The notes under the pieces: generated by a model
What the model saw: the letters and a program-made list of their open reading frames with translations, nothing else
Database searches by the model: none
What the model was told of the DNA's origin: nothing
Source: Candidatus Latescibacterota bacterium
GTDB lineage: Bacteria; Krumholzibacteriota; Krumholzibacteriia; WVZY01; JAKEHA01
Direction of reading: 5' to 3'
DNA: 5,873 bases
Assembly: GCA_022615275.1 (NCBI GenBank)
Contig: JAKEHA010000053.1
Location: 1 to 5,873 of the forward strand
Shown here: piece by piece, positions 5,867 to 5,873 of the stretch
Layout: each line of letters starts with the position of its first letter
Position numbering within the stretch: the first letter of the stretch is position 1
Program-made: the position numbers and the translations under genes

Positions 5867-5873
5867 CTATGAC

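Overview
The window is visibly very G+C-rich (roughly two thirds by eye, with strong G/C bias at third codon positions) and almost entirely coding. It holds a compact minus-strand operon, batA - batB/batC fusion - batD - batE (5866 down to 399), and one plus-strand gene for a small FHA-domain protein (30-413) that meets the operon tail to tail. The complete Bat set in a high-GC genome suggests a bacterium outside the low-GC Bacteroidota, for example Gemmatimonadota, Myxococcota or an Eisenbacteria-like lineage. That placement is an inference with low confidence. No rRNA, tRNA, CRISPR array, insertion sequence or integrase is visible, and no gene-free stretch exceeds 30 bases.

Layout, in operon order: batA (5866-4880), a membrane-anchored VWA protein. 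A batB/batC gene (4883-3063), a second VWA protein continuous with a TPR protein that has a Gln/Ser/Asp-rich tail. batD (3061-1226), a secreted and membrane-anchored beta-rich protein with a cytoplasmic helical tail. batE (1229-399), a protein with TPRs, two membrane segments and a C-terminal SH3-like domain. The junctions are ATGA (batA/batB), TAG-C-GTG (batB/batD) and ATGA (batD/batE), so the four genes are probably one transcript with coupled translation. The operon promoter and the MoxR ATPase and DUF58 genes usually found upstream of batA would lie beyond base 5873.

How the genes fit together: basic residues around the membrane segments place both VWA domains, the TPR domains, the BatD beta domains and the BatE SH3 domain in the periplasm. 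This is what would be expected of one inner-membrane, periplasm-facing complex. VWA domains with metal-binding MIDAS motifs and TPRs are protein-interaction modules, and the family is thought to act with a MoxR AAA+ ATPase as a chaperone or assembly machine. Bat was named for Bacteroides aerotolerance; its molecular substrate is not settled.

The system itself is known, so I do not claim a new one. The points most worth a second look are: the BatB-BatC fusion, which keeps a signal-peptide-like segment in mid-protein; an FHA domain whose phosphothreonine-contacting Ser position is Ala; the 15-base coding overlap between the convergent FHA and batE genes; and an in-frame 13-base direct repeat bracketing a Gly/Pro linker in batD.
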